From positions 1 through 10,387 of the forward strand of contig CAMHGU010000063.1 in NCBI GenBank assembly GCA_946184715.1: DNA of 10,387 nt. Reading direction: 5' to 3'. The notes beneath the pieces are model-generated. The model made no database searches and was not told where the DNA came from. It saw only the letters and a program-made list of their open reading frames with translations. Of this stretch, positions 1 to 7,425 are shown piece after piece; within the stretch, counting starts at the first letter, position 1, and each line of letters opens with the position of its first letter. This stretch comes from an uncultured bacterium. GTDB taxonomy: Bacteria > Bacteroidota > Bacteroidia > Bacteroidales > Muribaculaceae. A program made the position numbers and the translations under genes.

Positions 1-64
1 ATGCCTCTAACGCTTAGTTCAATATGGATTCTATAGAACAATTAACCGATTTCTTGAATCAGCT

Positions 65-2809
65 ATGAAACGAATAATTATCTTCTTAATAACGGTGATT
101 GCGACTATATGGGTGTGCAATGCCGCCGGAGCTCATGCCGGTGAAGTTTTCAATGACGATGTCACCGTGACCGATGCCGTTATTCCGCAAGGCGAATACG
201 AAGGCGCGGTAATACGCGGCAACCTTGCAATCAGTTGCACGGTAGTGGGACAGCAGGCGTTCAAGGATGCCATAATCGTGGGCGATGTGACTATCAATGC
301 GAGAATTGTTTCGCCCGAAGCGTTCAAGGATGCCATAATAGGCGGCAAGCTGACCGTCAACGATGATGCCTCGGTCGATGGCACGGCCTTCACCAGCAAA
401 TACGATGGCAAAATAATCAAAGGCGATGTGGCGCTTGAGGATGTTGATTTTATCGATAGCGAAAAATACAAAGGGAAGGTAATCGTCGGCAACGTCTCAA
501 TCAAAAGAAACGCCGTCAGGAGCTACTCATTTTCAGGGACAATCATACTTGGTAATATGCGATTAGAGAGAATCGTGGCTTATCAATCGAGTTTTTATGG
601 TATAAAAGTGACAGGCGACCTTGACATAACGCGCACAATAGGCTACAGCAAATCCTTTGATAACATAACGGTGTACGGCGAGAAACGCATAGATGAGAAG
701 TCGCAATTTCTCGACCTCTCTCCTTATAGTTTCAGCTATGATTTTACTCGAGAGGACATCACTCTTGAGAATCGGATTATCAACAACAATGAATATGCAG
801 AGCATATCTTCTGCGGCGACGTGACGCTGGACAACTCGGTGGCACAGAACAATGCGTTCTATAATGCGGTAATACTGGGCGACATCTATTTCAAGAGCTC
901 GGTGGCGTATCAAAACGCCTTCTATCTTGCCAAAGTGATAGGAGATTTTGTCCCCGACGAGAAATCCTATCTCGAGTGGGACGCTCCCGCGAGCGAGAGC
1001 CATGCCGGAGAGACCTTCGAAGGCGATGTGTATTTAACCGATGCCGTGATTACCTCAGGCCAATACAAAGGAGCGACATTTATGGGCAACCTCACCGTGG
1101 AGAGTAATCTGATAGCTAACCAGGCGTTTGAGAACGCCATCATCCTCGGCCAGCTGACCATTAAAAGCCGCACGATAGGCACCCAAGCATTCAAGAGCGC
1201 AGTGGTTTCGGGCAAAGCCACTATCACCGACGCCACTCAAGTAATCGACCTCCTCGCATTCAGCGGTGCTCAAATGACCGATGATTTAGACATTGAAGCA
1301 CATAAGCTTGCCTACAACGCATTCGCAGGCATCACTGTGGGCAAAAAACTGACAATTGGCCCCGACGTGACGTTTGACTATATAGAGATAGAGTATTACA
1401 ATGATGATTATGACTTATACTCGGAGGATGTGTACGACACATTCAAGGGAGCCAAAATCATGGGCGGTATTGACGCCAAGTGCAAGCAATTACCTTCGCG
1501 ATGCTTCAAGGAGGCAACCATTTCAGGTGAGCTCACTTACGACAGCGATGTGACCACTGTGGGCCGGGAGGTTTTCTCCAAAGCGAAACTCAACAACTTT
1601 ACGATCGCGACACAGCGCATCAACGCCTCACAGTTTGTAGGCGCGACGATAACCGGCACATTGGCACTCGCCGAGCCACTTCAAAGCATAGGCGACAAGG
1701 CGTTCAATGAGGCACGCATTGAGAACTGCCCCACCCTGCCCGCCACATTGACAAGCATAGGCGATAAGGCATTCTGGGGCTGCTCAATGACAGGAACCCT
1801 TGCTCTGCCCGAGGGGGTCACTATCGGCAATCAGGCATTTGCCTCCAATCGGTTAACGACCATTTCGCTTCCCGACGATGTGACTTTCACAGAGCTTACA
1901 AATGGCAATCGCGGAGTGTTCGCGTACAATTCCATCGAGGAGATTACCATTCCGGCAACGTGGGAATCTATCCCCGACCGCATCTTTGAGGGCTGCAGCT
2001 ATCTTAAAACGATAAGTTTTAGCGACGATGCCAGCCTCCGGAAGATAGGTGTAAGCTCTTTCAAGAGTTGTGGCATCAAGACCATATCGCTGCCTAAGCG
2101 TGTGACTGAAATAGGCGACAGCGCATTCAATCTCGTGCAGGCTACCACAATCATCTTGCCTCTCAATATTGAGAAGGTGGGCAAATACGCCTTTGAGTCA
2201 ATCTACCAGAAAGAGGGAGGTCAGCTCCCCACCCTCTGCCGTAACGTCTTTATCCCCGAGAAAAAAGGAGCACGCCTCGACCTTTCCGGAACCGGCATAT
2301 GCTCCATCGACACGCTGCATATATGGGCATCGGCCGGCAACGACCTCGCTTTGCCTACAATCAAAAACGACTACGGCTATTATGCCACGTGGTGGCTATT
2401 GGTTATAGATCAAGATCGGCAGGGCACCTACTCCTATTATCAAGAACTTGATGACCCGTGGTTTATGAGAGACGGCTCATATAAAACGTATTTCGACAAG
2501 GGTGTCGTATATGTGCCTTACGGGCTAAAGAAATTCCTGCAAAGCCAAGTGCCTGCAGCCGATAACGAATGGGAGGAAGCGCTATGCCTGCTTCCTGACG
2601 ATCATTGGATTGAAATAGAGATGTACGAATATCCGTATTGCCAACGTAATCCATACCCCGCCGGCATAGAGCAAGTGGGTTCAGAGGCTTCTGACGGCAT
2701 AGAAGTGGCTCGTTACGACATCAACGGTAGGCTGCTAAGCACGCCACAGCCCGGCATTAACATCATTCGCTACAGCGACGGCACGGTTAAGAAAGTAGTA
2801 GTGAGATAA
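65..2809 (+). CDS. Secreted BspA-like leucine-rich repeat surface protein with sorting-like C-terminal tail
   Basis: This is a large exported repeat protein, probably a surface adhesin or binding protein; its ligand cannot be told from sequence. Residues 1-25 form a signal peptide (KR, hydrophobic stretch, AHA before Gly26). Residues ~24-310 hold repeats of about 21 residues of the type AFxxAIIxGxxTI. Residues 313-399 repeat the start of that block. Residues ~490-710 carry canonical BspA/LRR_5 repeats (IGDKAF, IGNQAF, IGDSAF, VGKYAF). A region of about 170 residues without clear repeats follows. Residues ~880-914 (YDINGR, then PGINIIRYSDGT and KKVVVR) resemble the second half of type IX secretion sorting domains seen in Bacteroidales. 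The ATG at 65 is chosen because the signal peptide begins there. Base composition is lower in G+C than the downstream genes. Family assignment is fairly sure; function and export route are inferred. Confidence 0.85.
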   Translation: MKRIIIFLITVIATIWVCNAAGAHAGEVFNDDVTVTDAVIPQGEYEGAVIRGNLAISCTVVGQQAFKDAIIVGDVTINARIVSPEAFKDAIIGGKLTVNDDASVDGTAFTSKYDGKIIKGDVALEDVDFIDSEKYKGKVIVGNVSIKRNAVRSYSFSGTIILGNMRLERIVAYQSSFYGIKVTGDLDITRTIGYSKSFDNITVYGEKRIDEKSQFLDLSPYSFSYDFTREDITLENRIINNNEYAEHIFCGDVTLDNSVAQNNAFYNAVILGDIYFKSSVAYQNAFYLAKVIGDFVPDEKSYLEWDAPASESHAGETFEGDVYLTDAVITSGQYKGATFMGNLTVESNLIANQAFENAIILGQLTIKSRTIGTQAFKSAVVSGKATITDATQVIDLLAFSGAQMTDDLDIEAHKLAYNAFAGITVGKKLTIGPDVTFDYIEIEYYNDDYDLYSEDVYDTFKGAKIMGGIDAKCKQLPSRCFKEATISGELTYDSDVTTVGREVFSKAKLNNFTIATQRINASQFVGATITGTLALAEPLQSIGDKAFNEARIENCPTLPATLTSIGDKAFWGCSMTGTLALPEGVTIGNQAFASNRLTTISLPDDVTFTELTNGNRGVFAYNSIEEITIPATWESIPDRIFEGCSYLKTISFSDDASLRKIGVSSFKSCGIKTISLPKRVTEIGDSAFNLVQATTIILPLNIEKVGKYAFESIYQKEGGQLPTLCRNVFIPEKKGARLDLSGTGICSIDTLHIWASAGNDLALPTIKNDYGYYATWWLLVIDQDRQGTYSYYQELDDPWFMRDGSYKTYFDKGVVYVPYGLKKFLQSQVPAADNEWEEALCLLPDDHWIEIEMYEYPYCQRNPYPAGIEQVGSEASDGIEVARYDINGRLLSTPQPGINIIRYSDGTVKKVVVR
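134..391 (+). repeat. Copy A of an internal block duplication in the BspA-like gene
   Basis: These bases encode residues 24-109 of the BspA-like protein. They align with residues 313-399 (copy B), sharing the HAGE start, TDAV, a GNL turn, the QAF/AFK repeats and AF at the end. By eye about half of the residues are identical, with one small insertion in copy B. The homology begins two residues before the predicted signal-peptidase site. Confidence 0.7.
257..339 (+). repeat. Pair of identical 20-base direct repeats 63 bases apart
   Basis: The 20 bases gcgttcaaggatgccataat occur at 257-276 and again at 320-339. The distance of 63 bases equals 21 codons, the length of one protein repeat (AFKDAII). 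This shows that the 21-residue repeats arose, or are kept alike, by duplication at the DNA level. Confidence 0.85.
1001..1261 (+). repeat. Copy B of the internal block duplication
   Basis: These bases encode residues 313-399, the second copy of the block at residues 24-109, offset by 289-290 residues. The first residues (HAGE, then GDV, TDAV) are as in the mature N-terminus of the protein, which suggests that copy B was once, or mimics, a protein start. Confidence 0.7.
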
Positions 2810-2834
2810 TTATTAACTGCGTACAATTATCCTT

Positions 2835-2878
2835 TCAGGCGCCGGTCTCGCGCTTAACAAAGCCCGGCGCCTGATTTT
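2835..2878 (+). terminator. Rho-independent terminator after the BspA-like gene
   Basis: A perfect 11-bp inverted repeat (TCAGGCGCCGG at 2835-2845, CCGGCGCCTGA at 2864-2874) is followed by TTTT at 2875-2878. Within the loop GCTT (2852-2855) and AAGC (2860-2863) can pair further around AACA. It lies 25 bases past the stop codon and ahead of the korA promoter. Confidence 0.8.
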
Positions 2879-2912
2879 GCCGCTAAATGTGGCGGGAAAA
2901 CAATTAAAGTTG

Positions 2913-2920
2913 TAACTTTG
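2913..2920 (+). promoter_or_regulatory. Bacteroidetes-type -7 element of the korAB promoter
   Basis: TAACTTTG is an exact match to the Bacteroidetes -7 consensus TAnnTTTG. No good -33 TTG-type box stands at the usual 19-21 bases upstream (the bases near 2888-2892 are TGTGG), so the promoter may be weak or helped by an activator. Transcription would start a few bases after 2920, leaving a leader of about 60 bases before korA. Confidence 0.6.
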
Positions 2921-2951
2921 CAGCGCGAAAGCGCGGCAAGTGCCGTGCTGC
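2920..2951 (+). promoter_or_regulatory. Structured 5' leader of korAB (possible hairpins)
   Basis: Right after the -7 element, GCGC-GAAA-GCGC (2923-2934) forms a stem capped by a GNRA-type tetraloop, GGC-AAGT-GCC (2935-2944) can form a second small stem, and GCAGC (2920-2924) can pair with GCTGC (2947-2951); this outer pairing competes slightly with the first stem. Such a structure at the extreme 5' end may protect the mRNA or influence translation. No known riboswitch is recognised. Confidence 0.35.
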
Positions 2952-2984
2952 TTAAATCTATAAGGCAATAAAAACACCTAAGTA

Positions 2985-4829
2985 ATGTTAGAAAAGACCA
3001 ATGTTGTGACCCTCGAGAGAGTGGTGGTGCGCTTTTCGGGCGACTCGGGCGATGGCATGCAGCTCGCCGGCAACATATTCTCCAACGTATCGGCTGCCTC
3101 CGGCAACCAAATCTCCACATTTCCCGACTATCCGGCCGAGATACGCGCGCCGCAAGGCACTCTTAGCGGTGTCAGCGGTTTCCAGGTGAGCATAGGGCGC
3201 GGCGTGCACACCCCCGGCGACCTGGCCGATGTGCTCGTGGCTATGAACCCCGCCGCGCTGAAGCAGCACGCCAAGTTTCTCAAGCCCGGCGGCGTGGCTA
3301 TCGTAGATATCGACTCCTTTAAGAAAGCCGACCTCGACAAAGCCCTCATCACCACCGACGACCCCTACACCGAGATAGGGCTGAAGGCCCAAGTGGTGGA
3401 GGTGCCTATCTCCTCGATGGTGAAGGCCGCTCTGGCCGATAGCGGCATGGACAACCGTGCCGTGCTCCGCTGCAAGAATATGTTTGCCCTCGGCTTAGTG
3501 TGCTGGCTCTTCGACCGCGACGTTGACGCAGCGCTGAAGCAGCTCCACAACAAATTCGCCAAGAAGCCGGCCATCTACGAGGCCAACGCCACGGTGCTGC
3601 GCGCCGGCTACGACTACGGCAACAACATCCACGCCTCGGTGAGCACCTACCGCATCGAGAGCGACAACATACGTCCCGGGCGCTACACCGACGTCAACGG
3701 CAACACCGCCACGGCGTGGGGCCTCATTCACGCAGCGGAGAAAGCCGGGCTGAAGCTCTACCTCGGCTCCTACCCCATCACGCCCGCCACCGACATTCTG
3801 CACGAGCTTGCCAAGCGCAAGGACATCGGCGTGAAGGCGTTGCAGATGGAGGACGAGATAGCCGGCGTGTGCTCCGCCATAGGAGCGTCGTTTGCCGGCG
3901 CCCTGGCGGTGACCAGCACCTCAGGCCCGGGCCTCGCGCTCAAGAGCGAAGGTATAGGCCTGGCCGTGATGGCCGAGCTGCCGCTGGTGGTCATCGACGT
4001 GCAGCGCGGCGGTCCTTCCACCGGTCTTCCCACCAAGACCGAGCAGACCGACCTTCTGCAAGCGCTCTACGGCCGCAACGGCGAGTCGCCGGTGCCCGTG
4101 CTGGCAGCGGCCACACCCAGCGACTGCTTCCACGCCGCCTTTGAAGCCGCGCGCATCGCCATCGAGCATATGACCCCCGTGATACTGCTCACCGATGCCT
4201 TCATCGCCAACGGCTCCACCGCCTGGCGTATCCCCGACGAGGACGAATACCCCGCTATCCGTCCCCACTACGTCACCCCCGCGATGGCCGAAGGCTGGAA
4301 ACCCTACCTGCGCGATGAGCAGACCAAGGTGCGCTACTGGGCAATCCCCGGCACCCCCGGCTTCACCCACCGCCTCGGTGGCCTCGAGAAAGACAGCACT
4401 ACGAGCGCCATCTCCAACGACCCCGCCAACCACGAGCGTATGGTCCTCACCCGCCGCGAGAAGGTGGAGCGCATAGCCGATGATATACCGCAGCTCGAGC
4501 TGCACGGCAACGCCGAGGCCGACACCCTCATCATAGGCTGGGGCGGCACTTTCGGGCACCTCTACACCGCAGTGGAGCAGCTCAACGCCTCAGGCAAGCC
4601 CGTGGCCTATGCCCACTTCGGCTATATCCGCCCCCTGCCGAGCAACACGGCCGACGTACTCGCCCGCTACCGCCGCATCATAGTAGCCGAGCTTAATACC
4701 GGCCAATTTGCCGACTATCTGCAATCGCGCTTCCCCGAGAAGAAGATGCTCCGCATCAACAAGATACAGGGGCAGCCGTTTGCCGTAAGCGAAATCATCG
4801 AAGGTGTAACCAAACTTATGGAGGAGTGA
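2985..4829 (+). CDS. korA: 2-oxoglutarate (2-oxoacid):ferredoxin oxidoreductase, fused gamma-alpha subunit KorA
   Basis: With KorB it catalyses CoA-dependent oxidative decarboxylation of a 2-oxoacid, most likely 2-oxoglutarate to succinyl-CoA (or the reverse, reductive reaction), passing electrons to ferredoxin in the cytoplasm. Residues ~12-190 are the gamma domain, with the SGDSGDG motif at 18-24. The alpha domain begins near 238 and shows YPITPATD (263-270), QMEDE (287-291), TSTSGPG (310-316) and RGGPSTG (341-347), all typical of the family. The C-terminal domain runs from ~510 to 614. The length of 614 residues matches the fused KorA form of Bacteroidetes. The ATG at 2985 lies about 60 bases after the promoter. 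The stop codon is 4 bases before korB. The family is certain; preference for 2-oxoglutarate over other 2-oxoacids is inferred from overall resemblance to KorA. Confidence 0.92.
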   Translation: MLEKTNVVTLERVVVRFSGDSGDGMQLAGNIFSNVSAASGNQISTFPDYPAEIRAPQGTLSGVSGFQVSIGRGVHTPGDLADVLVAMNPAALKQHAKFLKPGGVAIVDIDSFKKADLDKALITTDDPYTEIGLKAQVVEVPISSMVKAALADSGMDNRAVLRCKNMFALGLVCWLFDRDVDAALKQLHNKFAKKPAIYEANATVLRAGYDYGNNIHASVSTYRIESDNIRPGRYTDVNGNTATAWGLIHAAEKAGLKLYLGSYPITPATDILHELAKRKDIGVKALQMEDEIAGVCSAIGASFAGALAVTSTSGPGLALKSEGIGLAVMAELPLVVIDVQRGGPSTGLPTKTEQTDLLQALYGRNGESPVPVLAAATPSDCFHAAFEAARIAIEHMTPVILLTDAFIANGSTAWRIPDEDEYPAIRPHYVTPAMAEGWKPYLRDEQTKVRYWAIPGTPGFTHRLGGLEKDSTTSAISNDPANHERMVLTRREKVERIADDIPQLELHGNAEADTLIIGWGGTFGHLYTAVEQLNASGKPVAYAHFGYIRPLPSNTADVLARYRRIIVAELNTGQFADYLQSRFPEKKMLRINKIQGQPFAVSEIIEGVTKLMEE

Positions 4830-4833
4830 AACT

Positions 4834-5850
4834 ATGAGCGAAGACATTAAATATTCAGCAGCCGACTATAAGAGTGACCAATATGTGCGCTGGTGCCCGG
4901 GCTGCGGCGACCACGCCGTTCTTGCCGTACTGCACAAGGCGATGGCCGAGGTGGGCGTCGCGCCCCACGACACGGCCGTCATCTCCGGCATCGGGTGCAG
5001 CTCGCGCCTGCCCTACTATATGAACACTTACGGGTTCCACACCATTCACGGGCGCGCTGCCGCCATAGCCACCGGTTTCAAGTGCGCCAACCCCGCGATG
5101 ACCGTATGGCAAATCTCGGGCGATGGCGACGGCCTCGCTATAGGCGGCAACCACTTCATCCACGCCGTGCGCCGCAATATCGACATCAATATCCTGCTGC
5201 TCAACAACAAGATATACGGCCTCACCAAAGGCCAGTACTCGCCCACGAGCGACCGCGGCTTCGTATCGAAGTCGTCGCCCTACGGCACCGTCGAAGACCC
5301 CTTTATCCCCGCCGAGCTGGCCTTCGGTGCCCGCGGCACCTTCTTCGCCCGCAGCCTCGATGTGGATATGAAGGTGGCTCAAGAGGTGATGGTGGCCGCC
5401 GCGCGCCATCGCGGCACCTCAGTGGTGGAGATGCTCCAGAATTGCGTAATCTTCAATATGGGCATCCACAGCTATGTAAGCGACAAAGCCACCCGCGCCG
5501 AGCGCACCATCCACCTTGTCCACGGCCAGAAGATGCTCTTCGGAGCCAACAATGAGCGCGGCCTCGTGCAAGACGGATTCGGCCTCAAAGCCGTGGAGAT
5601 AGGCCGCGACGGCTACACCATCGACGATGTGCTCACCCACGACGCCCATTGCCAGTCCAATTTCCTCCACCAGCAGCTCGCTATGATGGACGGGCACTCG
5701 CTGCCTATGGCCGTAGGCGTGATACGCGACGTGGAAGCCCCCGTATATAACGAGGAGCTCGACAAGCAAGTGGCCGAGGTCACCGCGGCTAAGGGGTACA
5801 CCTCACTGCGAGAGATGATACTCGCCGGCGACACCTGGGAGGTGAAATGA
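4834..5850 (+). CDS. korB: 2-oxoglutarate (2-oxoacid):ferredoxin oxidoreductase beta subunit KorB
   Basis: This is the thiamine diphosphate and iron-sulfur subunit that works with KorA. The CPGCGDH motif is at residues 21-27. The thiamine diphosphate/Mg motif runs from GDGDG (96-100) to NN (124-125) and NNKIYGLTKGQYSPT follows as expected. Cys21, Cys24, Cys55 (GIGCSS) and Cys204 (QNCVIFN) fit the four ligands of the single [4Fe-4S] cluster in two-subunit family members. At 338 residues it is full length. The start codon lies 4 bases after the korA stop, so the two are co-translated; a GAGGAG stretch 8-13 bases before the ATG may help, though ribosome binding sites of this type are of limited use in Bacteroidetes. 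No separate ferredoxin-like delta subunit gene is next to it. A strong terminator follows. Confidence 0.92.
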   Translation: MSEDIKYSAADYKSDQYVRWCPGCGDHAVLAVLHKAMAEVGVAPHDTAVISGIGCSSRLPYYMNTYGFHTIHGRAAAIATGFKCANPAMTVWQISGDGDGLAIGGNHFIHAVRRNIDINILLLNNKIYGLTKGQYSPTSDRGFVSKSSPYGTVEDPFIPAELAFGARGTFFARSLDVDMKVAQEVMVAAARHRGTSVVEMLQNCVIFNMGIHSYVSDKATRAERTIHLVHGQKMLFGANNERGLVQDGFGLKAVEIGRDGYTIDDVLTHDAHCQSNFLHQQLAMMDGHSLPMAVGVIRDVEAPVYNEELDKQVAEVTAAKGYTSLREMILAGDTWEVK

Positions 5851-5915
5851 CCGAACCCACGACCTAACCGGCTGATTACAGGCGATATAGCCCACGCAAT
5901 CGCCAATACTCACAT

Positions 5916-5960
5916 AGCGGCGGCACTAACAAGATGTTGTTAGTGCCGCCGCTTATTATA
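5916..5960 (+). terminator. Strong hairpin terminator after korAB
   Basis: A perfect 17-bp inverted repeat (AGCGGCGGCACTAACAA at 5916-5932, its complement at 5937-5953) encloses a 4-base loop GATG. It is followed by TTATTATA, a broken U tract. It lies 65 bases after the korB stop codon and separates korAB from the porin operon. Confidence 0.8.
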
Positions 5961-5973
5961 CCTATATTTCATT

Positions 5974-6005
5974 ATTGCCCGGCTTGCGGCGATGGGCTAC
6001 TTTTG
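5974..6005 (+). promoter_or_regulatory. Promoter of the porin-imelysin-DHOR operon
   Basis: TACTTTTG at 5998-6005 matches the Bacteroidetes -7 consensus TAnnTTTG exactly, and ATTG at 5974-5977 serves as the -33 box with a spacer of 20 bases. Transcription would begin around 6010, about 20 bases before the ATG at 6029. This also rules out an upstream TTG start at 5975, which lies inside the promoter. Confidence 0.7.
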
Positions 6006-6028
6006 CCATTGTCAAATATTATGCGATA

Positions 6029-7396
6029 ATGAAACAAACCATCCTTACGCTCCTTGCCGCACTTCTGTGCGTAGCCACCTCGAAAGCCGAGGGGGAGCGC
6101 ACCGTGACCATCAACGACACGGTATATGTTATCTTAAAAGCCGAGCAGGTGAAACCCGTAGCGCCCATTCACGACACCATCTACGTGGCGGCGGAGCGCG
6201 AGAAGCGGTTCACCATAGGTGGCTATGGCGAGGCCGTAGCCTCCCGCAACTTCTATAGCGACGCGTGGCAGCGCTACGCCACCCCCGCCACCTACAAGAA
6301 CGACCGTAGCCACGGCCGCGTCGATCTTCCCCACGTGGTAATCTATATGGGCTACGACTTCGGCAAGGGCTGGAGCCTCGGCACCGAGATTGAGTTTGAG
6401 CACGGCGGCACCGAAGCCGCTATCGAGCTGGAAGCCGACGAGACCGGCGAGTACGAAATCGAGATTGAGCGCGGCGGCGAAGTGGCTCTGGAGCAGTTCT
6501 GGCTTCAGAAATCATTTGCGCCGCAGTACAATATCCGCCTGGGGCATATGGTAGTGCCCGTGGGGCTTACCAATCAGCACCACCTGCCCACGGAGTTCTT
6601 CACGGTGTATCGTCAAGAGGGCGAGAATACCATCCTGCCGTGCACCTGGCACGAGACCGGCATTAGCTTCTGGGGCCGCCACAAGGCGTGGCGCTACGAA
6701 GCGATGCTTCTGCCGGGCCTCGATGCCGACCGCTTCGGGAGCCAATACTTCATCCACGGTGGCGCCGGCTCGCCCTATGAGTTCAAGATAGCCAACGCCG
6801 TGGCCGGAGTGGTGCGCATCGACAACTACAGCGTTCCCGGCCTGCGCATAGGCCTCAGCGGCTACTACGGCGGCAGCTTCGGCAACTCGCTCACCAAGAA
6901 CGTGAAGTACAAAGGTTGCCGTGGCGAAGTGACCATCGCCGCCCTCGACTTCACCTACAACGCCCACAACGTGGTGGCGCGCGGCAACTTCGACTACGCC
7001 CACCTCAACGACTCGCGTCAGATTACCGAATTCAACAAAGCCACGATGACCACCGACTCGCCGTCGCCCAAGCAGAGCGTAGCCAGCTCGGCCATCGCCG
7101 CTTCGGTAGAGGCCGGCTACAACTTCTTCTCCCTCTCGCCGCGCCTTACGGCCAAAGGCCACAAGATGTATCTCTTCGGGCACTACGAATACTACGACTC
7201 GATGTTCACCACCGACGTCACCGTGCTCGACCACAAATGGTGCGGCAAGCACCGCATCGCCGTGGGCCTCAACTACTACCCGATACGCGACCTCGTAATC
7301 AAGGCCGAGTATTCCCACCGCTTCTTCCGGTCGCCCTACAACAACGAGCCGTCGCTCTCCTTAGGCGTGGCCTATGCCGGATTCTTCAACCTGTAA
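6029..7396 (+). CDS. Outer-membrane porin-like beta-barrel protein
   Basis: A 455-residue exported protein predicted to form an outer-membrane channel. A signal peptide covers residues 1-20 (MKQ, hydrophobic LLAALL, cut after SKA before EGE). The rest is rich in alternating aromatic and polar strands typical of a beta-barrel (for example FTIGGYGEA near the N-terminus, IRLGHMVVPVGLTNQHH in the middle, LGVAYAGFF at the end), and resembles the porins of the phosphate-selective O/P-like group found across Bacteroidales. Residues 120-155 hold 14 acidic residues of 36. The start at 6029 is chosen because the signal peptide begins there and because the promoter overlaps the longer reading frame. It is the first gene of an apparent operon with an imelysin and a di-heme lipoprotein, so it may be the channel for their substrate, perhaps iron. 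The substrate is inferred, not shown. Confidence 0.8.
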   Translation: MKQTILTLLAALLCVATSKAEGERTVTINDTVYVILKAEQVKPVAPIHDTIYVAAEREKRFTIGGYGEAVASRNFYSDAWQRYATPATYKNDRSHGRVDLPHVVIYMGYDFGKGWSLGTEIEFEHGGTEAAIELEADETGEYEIEIERGGEVALEQFWLQKSFAPQYNIRLGHMVVPVGLTNQHHLPTEFFTVYRQEGENTILPCTWHETGISFWGRHKAWRYEAMLLPGLDADRFGSQYFIHGGAGSPYEFKIANAVAGVVRIDNYSVPGLRIGLSGYYGGSFGNSLTKNVKYKGCRGEVTIAALDFTYNAHNVVARGNFDYAHLNDSRQITEFNKATMTTDSPSPKQSVASSAIAASVEAGYNFFSLSPRLTAKGHKMYLFGHYEYYDSMFTTDVTVLDHKWCGKHRIAVGLNYYPIRDLVIKAEYSHRFFRSPYNNEPSLSLGVAYAGFFNL

Positions 7397-7425
7397 CATA
7401 AATACCATCTAATAACAATACATCT

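Noticed and set aside
257..660. Regularly spaced repeats that might suggest a CRISPR-like array
   Set aside because: The repeats are in frame, 21 codons apart, encode a protein repeat pattern and diverge quickly; spacers are not unique.
2806..2830. ATAATT/AATTAT inverted repeat right after the BspA-like stop codon
   Set aside because: It is only 6 A/T pairs with a 13-base loop, so weak; the strong G+C-rich hairpin just downstream explains termination.
3716..4144. Plus-strand frame of 142 codons inside korA
   Set aside because: Arg-rich out-of-frame reading across the conserved KorA alpha domain.
4893..5555. Plus-strand frame of 220 codons overlapping korB in another frame
   Set aside because: It is very rich in R, H and P, typical of an out-of-frame reading of a G+C-rich gene; korB in the other frame has all family motifs.
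5975..6028. Upstream TTG start for the porin, adding 18 residues
   Set aside because: The extra residues lack signal-peptide character, the proper signal peptide begins at ATG 6029, and this stretch contains the -33 and -7 promoter boxes.
6512..7318. Minus-strand frame of 268 codons
   Set aside because: It is the complement of the porin gene, low in complexity (V, G, A, E) and lacks any recognisable motif.
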